Source: Rhynchopus euleeides (taxonomy: Eukaryota > Euglenozoa > Diplonemea > Diplonemida > Diplonemidae). Taken from it: 64,000 nt of DNA. Every line of letters begins with the position of its first letter. The stretch's first letter is position 1. Under the pieces are notes generated by a model. It did not search any database, had not been told where the DNA came from, and was given only the letters and a program-made list of their open reading frames with translations. The stretch covers positions 124,001-188,000 of the forward strand of contig OY723265.1 of the NCBI GenBank assembly GCA_963210315.1, written 5' to 3'. The position numbers were made by a program, and so were the translations under genes. Below are positions 60,654-64,000 of this stretch, one piece after another.

Positions 60654-62428
60654 GGTTCTTTCTGCCCGCAGCTGCAGGCAGACACCTGTGCCTGTGGGGG
60701 TGCAGTGCTGTGTGCAAGGCAGGCCTGTCATAGCCGCAACGGTCAACGCATCCAATCCTATCCCTCCACTCATCCGGCAGGGTGTCTGCTGTGCAGACAG
60801 ATCATGCCTGATATCATGCATATCATGCAGGCCGCAGCATCGAGCGAACTCTGACGATACCCCACTGCCTCACAAAGCATCTCTTTGCGGAACAACAAAA
60901 ATGGATGGCCCTGCCGCTGGCACCAACACGGGATCTTGTCCCACCTCCCGACAAGGGGGCGGCGGCAGGCAAGCTGTGCTGTGCGCAGAGATCTCAACCT
61001 CGCGCAACGGTCGTGGCTGCCACTGCCACACACACGTTAACCTTGTGTCGCATGGAGCGAACTCCAGTGTCTACCTTCAACTGTACACACACACGCAACG
61101 CGGTGGGCTAGGATGCGTGCAGGGTTCACCAAAGTGATCAACACCCACGCAACGCATCTGCATGGGTTGATAGGGCTGCACGCTCCACACAGCATCCTGC
61201 CGATGCGACGATGGAAAGGTGTCAGCCCCACCGCCCACCCCCCACCCCCACTGCCCACAGCTGCACCACACTTGTTCTTCAATTGGGATGACCTTGCGCA
61301 TCGGAGCCGCGCAAAGGGGAAAGGCGAGTGCTGATATGCCCCTGCGGTCGACACAGACACAGACAGACACAGAGACAGGGAAGGGGGGGTTTGGGAGGAC
61401 GGGGTGTGTGGCAGCGGAGGTCGCACGTAGAGCGGGGTGTGCCTGCTGTTGGTGCTCTGCTACCCTGCTGGAAGACTCGTGGATTCACGGATGGGCGCAG
61501 TGACAATGAATCATGCTGTTCACTTCACTGGGTGCGCTGCAGTGTACTGACGTAGGGTTGCGATATAGCGCGTCTTGAATATCAGGTTGCTATGAAGACT
61601 CTTGCACAGTGGGCCCCGTGTGTGAGCGTTTTTCGAGCTTCGCATGATTCAAGCACACGCGAACATGCTCACACAGGCGGTGTGAGAACCCGCAGGTCCT
61701 GTGTGCCGAGATACACTCTGGGGGTCGGGAGTGGCATTGCTCTTCACAACGGAATATCAGAAAGACGAGCCGCACAAACAAAACAGGGTTAGAGCGGCTG
61801 AGCAGGCCTCGGCTCGGGGAGCGAAGACGCGCTCCGACTCGGTGTGATGGGAAAGCATGGCCTGGCGGGATATCAACCCGCTTTTGTCCCACGCCCTTCA
61901 CCTGGCTGCCTCCATATGCAACCGACTCAGCGGGCCTGTTGGTGTATGAATGCGAACCTCTTTGTGGTTCTGCGTGTGACTGGCACCTACGGCATGGGGA
62001 GGCCCACCTGTGCCTCGCTGCGCCTGGATCGGCGCTGCATCCATTGAGGCAGTCCCTTGTCCCTCAGCGCTGTGCGCAGGGGTAGTCGCCTAGAGATCCC
62101 CCCTCCGGAAGGCGCTGGCAATCTGACTCAGGACCTCATCAAGGACAGTGTCGTCCTGTGTGTGTTGGGTGGTGTCATGCAGGGTGGCGGCCTGGCTGGG
62201 CACAAGGGGTGTTCTCAAACTCGCACAGCAACACAGAACAAACCCATGCCTGAGTTAGGCCGGGCATTGCCTCCAGGCAGTAACCCGCAGTATGAAGCAA
62301 CGCATCGGCACGGCATTATCCAAAACCAAACCGATAACCACCTGAAACATGCCCCAAAACACAGGCTTTCTCTCTTCGGCTGAATATCCTCCTCACACCC
62401 CCCCCCCCTCCACCACCACCACCCACCC
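60654..62428. other. Intergenic stretch, nothing recognised
   Basis: Short frames only. (ACAG)n near 61351-61380, a poly(C) run with CCACCACC near 62398-62425 just after the acyl-CoA synthetase stop. No repeats shared with the rest of the window were seen. Confidence 0.5.
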
Positions 62429-64000
62429 CTAACACACCTCGATCGCCACGGGCACCGTGTATTCATCCTTGTTCACCATCCTGCGGAGCGTCACACGGAG
62501 TGTCTTCCCCGAGCGCGTCTTCGGGAGGCGATGCACGTGCACCGCAGCCTTGAGCCTCGCGAACCCCCCCACATGCGTCGTGATGAGCTTGTTCAGCTCC
62601 GCCAGCACATCGGATCCCTCCTCCACACCCGCCTTCAGGGTGTAGAACGCCACCGGCGCCTCCCCCTTGAAGCTGTCACGCTGCCCCACCACAACGCCTT
62701 CCGCCACGCTTGGGTGGTGGGACATCGCCTCCTCGATCGACCCGGTCGACACCCTGATGGCACTCACATTCATGATGTCATCCGTGCGCGCCATGATATT
62801 CACATGACCCTCCCTGCCGATATACCCCGCATCCCCGCTGACATACGCCGACCGGTCCGCCGTGAGATACTTCTCCGCAAACACCTCTTCAGGAGTCTCC
62901 CACAGATGCGACAGCATCCCGGGGGGCAGGGGGCGCTTCACCACGATGCTGCCCATCTCTGTTGCATCCTCCAGCTCCCCCTGCGACAGGGTGTGAGGGC
63001 CTGCCTCGTCCCCTTCAGAAGCCTGCACCGCAACCTGCCACCCGGGCACCGGGAGCCCCGCCCCCTTCGACTCAGGCGTGCTGGGGTTGAGCCCGACGCA
63101 AGGCGCTGAGATGGGCCATCCGCTCTCCGTCTGCCACCAGTGGTCGTACACCGGGACACCTGTCAGGCACTCTGCCCACTCCAGTGTGTCTGTGTCGGTG
63201 CGCTCCCCAGCGAGGAAAATGTGCCGCAGGGAGGTGGTATCATAGCCCTGCTTCAGAGCCCCGGCGGGATCCTCCCTTTTCACAGCACGGAGGCCGGTTG
63301 GGGAGGCGAACATCGCATTCGCCTTGTGGTTTTCGATGATGCGCCAGTAGGCTCCTGCGTCTGGGGTCCCGACGGGCTTGCCCTCGTAGACCACCGACTG
63401 GCACCCCTGGAGGAGTGGGGCGTAGAGGATATAGGAGTGCCCCACGACCCACCCGATGTCAGACGCGGTGAACATCACATCGCGTGGGTTGAGATCGAAG
63501 ATTGCCTTCATGCTCCATTTGAGTGCGGTGGCGTAGCCCCCGATGTCCCGCACAACGCCCTTCGGCTTGCCGGTGGTGCCCGAGGTGAAGATAATGTACG
63601 ACGGTGCGCCGGACGGCAGGAACACCGGGTCGGCAACCTCGGGGGATCGCCCCAGCAGGTCGAAGAAGTCCTCCTCACCGACACGCGAGGAGAGGTCGCA
63701 CATCAGCTCCTTCCGGCGGACGATGACCCGTGGGATGCTGTCGCTCAGGCCAGAGATCTGCAGGGCCTGGTCCAGCATCCTCTTGTAGTCGATGACCTTC
63801 CCCATAGCTGGGATCCCGCATGAGCTTGCGATGATGAGGCAGGGCTTGCAGTCGACGATGCGTTTTGCGAGCTCCGTTGAGGCAAACCCTCCAAAGCAGA
63901 CGACGTGCACTGCGCCGACGCGTGCGCAGGCGAGCATGGCGGCCTGTGCTTCGAGGGTCATTGACATGTAGATCATCACGCGGTCCCCAGGGCGGACCCC
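62429..64000 (-). CDS. ACSS3: Acyl-CoA synthetase, ACSS3/propionyl-CoA synthetase type (5' end beyond window)
   Basis: About 523 residues are visible, open to the right edge; the N-terminal 100-150 residues lie outside. The enzyme adenylates a short-chain acid (acetate or propionate) with ATP and transfers it to CoA. Visible signatures: YIIFTSGTTGKPKGVVRDIG (phosphate-binding A3 motif), DHWWQTESGWPI (A5), YVSGDAGYIGREG (A7), ARTDDIMNVSAIRVSTGSIE (hinge/A8; the usual His of GHR is Ile) and PKTRSGKTLRVTLRR with the A10 catalytic Lys. The WWQTESGWPI and GVVRD variants favour the ACSS3/PrpE branch, often mitochondrial, but the targeting region is not visible. Stop TAA or equivalent close to a poly(C) tract. 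No introns in the visible part. Confidence 0.9.
   Translation of the reverse strand, partial: GVRPGDRVMIYMSMTLEAQAAMLACARVGAVHVVCFGGFASTELAKRIVDCKPCLIIASSCGIPAMGKVIDYKRMLDQALQISGLSDSIPRVIVRRKELMCDLSSRVGEEDFFDLLGRSPEVADPVFLPSGAPSYIIFTSGTTGKPKGVVRDIGGYATALKWSMKAIFDLNPRDVMFTASDIGWVVGHSYILYAPLLQGCQSVVYEGKPVGTPDAGAYWRIIENHKANAMFASPTGLRAVKREDPAGALKQGYDTTSLRHIFLAGERTDTDTLEWAECLTGVPVYDHWWQTESGWPISAPCVGLNPSTPESKGAGLPVPGWQVAVQASEGDEAGPHTLSQGELEDATEMGSIVVKRPLPPGMLSHLWETPEEVFAEKYLTADRSAYVSGDAGYIGREGHVNIMARTDDIMNVSAIRVSTGSIEEAMSHHPSVAEGVVVGQRDSFKGEAPVAFYTLKAGVEEGSDVLAELNKLITTHVGGFARLKAAVHVHRLPKTRSGKTLRVTLRRMVNKDEYTVPVAIEVC

Noticed and set aside
1..64000. CRISPR array or bacterial operon
   Set aside because: No regularly spaced identical short repeats with unique spacers; spliceosomal introns show a eukaryotic nuclear genome.

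Overview
This window looks like nuclear DNA of a GC-rich protist. The best guess is a euglenozoan, most likely a diplonemid, but this is inferred because no rRNA or spliced-leader gene is present. Four things point that way. (1) All eleven host genes recognised lie on the minus strand, as expected of a polycistronic array. (2) Many start codons sit just downstream (on the minus strand) of a pyrimidine-rich tract and an AG, which fits trans-splice or cis-splice acceptors. (3) Introns are few, are GT-AG, and six of six begin GTATG. (4) The full retroelement has the order gag, tyrosine recombinase, reverse transcriptase/RNase H with split direct repeats, the arrangement recalled for VIPER-type elements of kinetoplastids. 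Other GC-rich protists cannot be excluded.

Host genes from low to high coordinate, all minus strand: a leucine-rich-repeat protein running off the left edge (1-1315); a Ser-rich hypothetical protein (4803-5540); a three-exon AIG1/septin-like GTPase (10826-13617); a dynactin p62 (DCTN4)-like protein (14040-15287); a SCY1-like pseudokinase with HEAT repeats and one in-frame intron (19557-22136); an FkbM-family methyltransferase whose two exons (35215-34802 and 25053-24427) are separated by a 9.75-kb intron; a secreted astacin-like metalloprotease with a Pro/Thr-rich linker and a LamG-like domain, interrupted by a 759-bp insertion and a frameshift (37143-39795); a three-exon coiled-coil protein (46532-47786); an ankyrin-repeat protein with a C-terminal membrane anchor (49875-51371); a ubiquitin-like plus DUF4116-repeat protein with a premature TAG (59421-60653); and an ACSS3/propionyl-CoA-synthetase-like enzyme running off the right edge (62429-64000).

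The rest is repeat-rich. The methyltransferase intron (25.05-34.80 kb) is a nest of at least five DNA elements with terminal inverted repeats; plus-strand ORFs inside them include one with a histone-H2B-like look. Between 51.55 and 58.42 kb a direct-repeat (LTR-like) element with a 15-bp target duplication has been split by a 5-kb VIPER-like tyrosine-recombinase retrotransposon. Other repeats are a GC-palindrome repeat (nine copies), a ~370-bp-arm foldback at 44.7-45.8 kb, small hairpin repeats whose stems show compensatory changes, and a 162-bp sequence shared by the upstream regions of the methyltransferase and metalloprotease genes.

The host genes do not form an evident pathway; they are housekeeping and signalling functions that would be co-transcribed. 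The strongest candidates for new biology are the transposon-filled intron, the split-direct-repeat retroelement with a WIDN motif in its polymerase, and the insertion placed exactly in the zinc-binding motif of the protease, which is either a recent mobile insertion or an unconventional intron.
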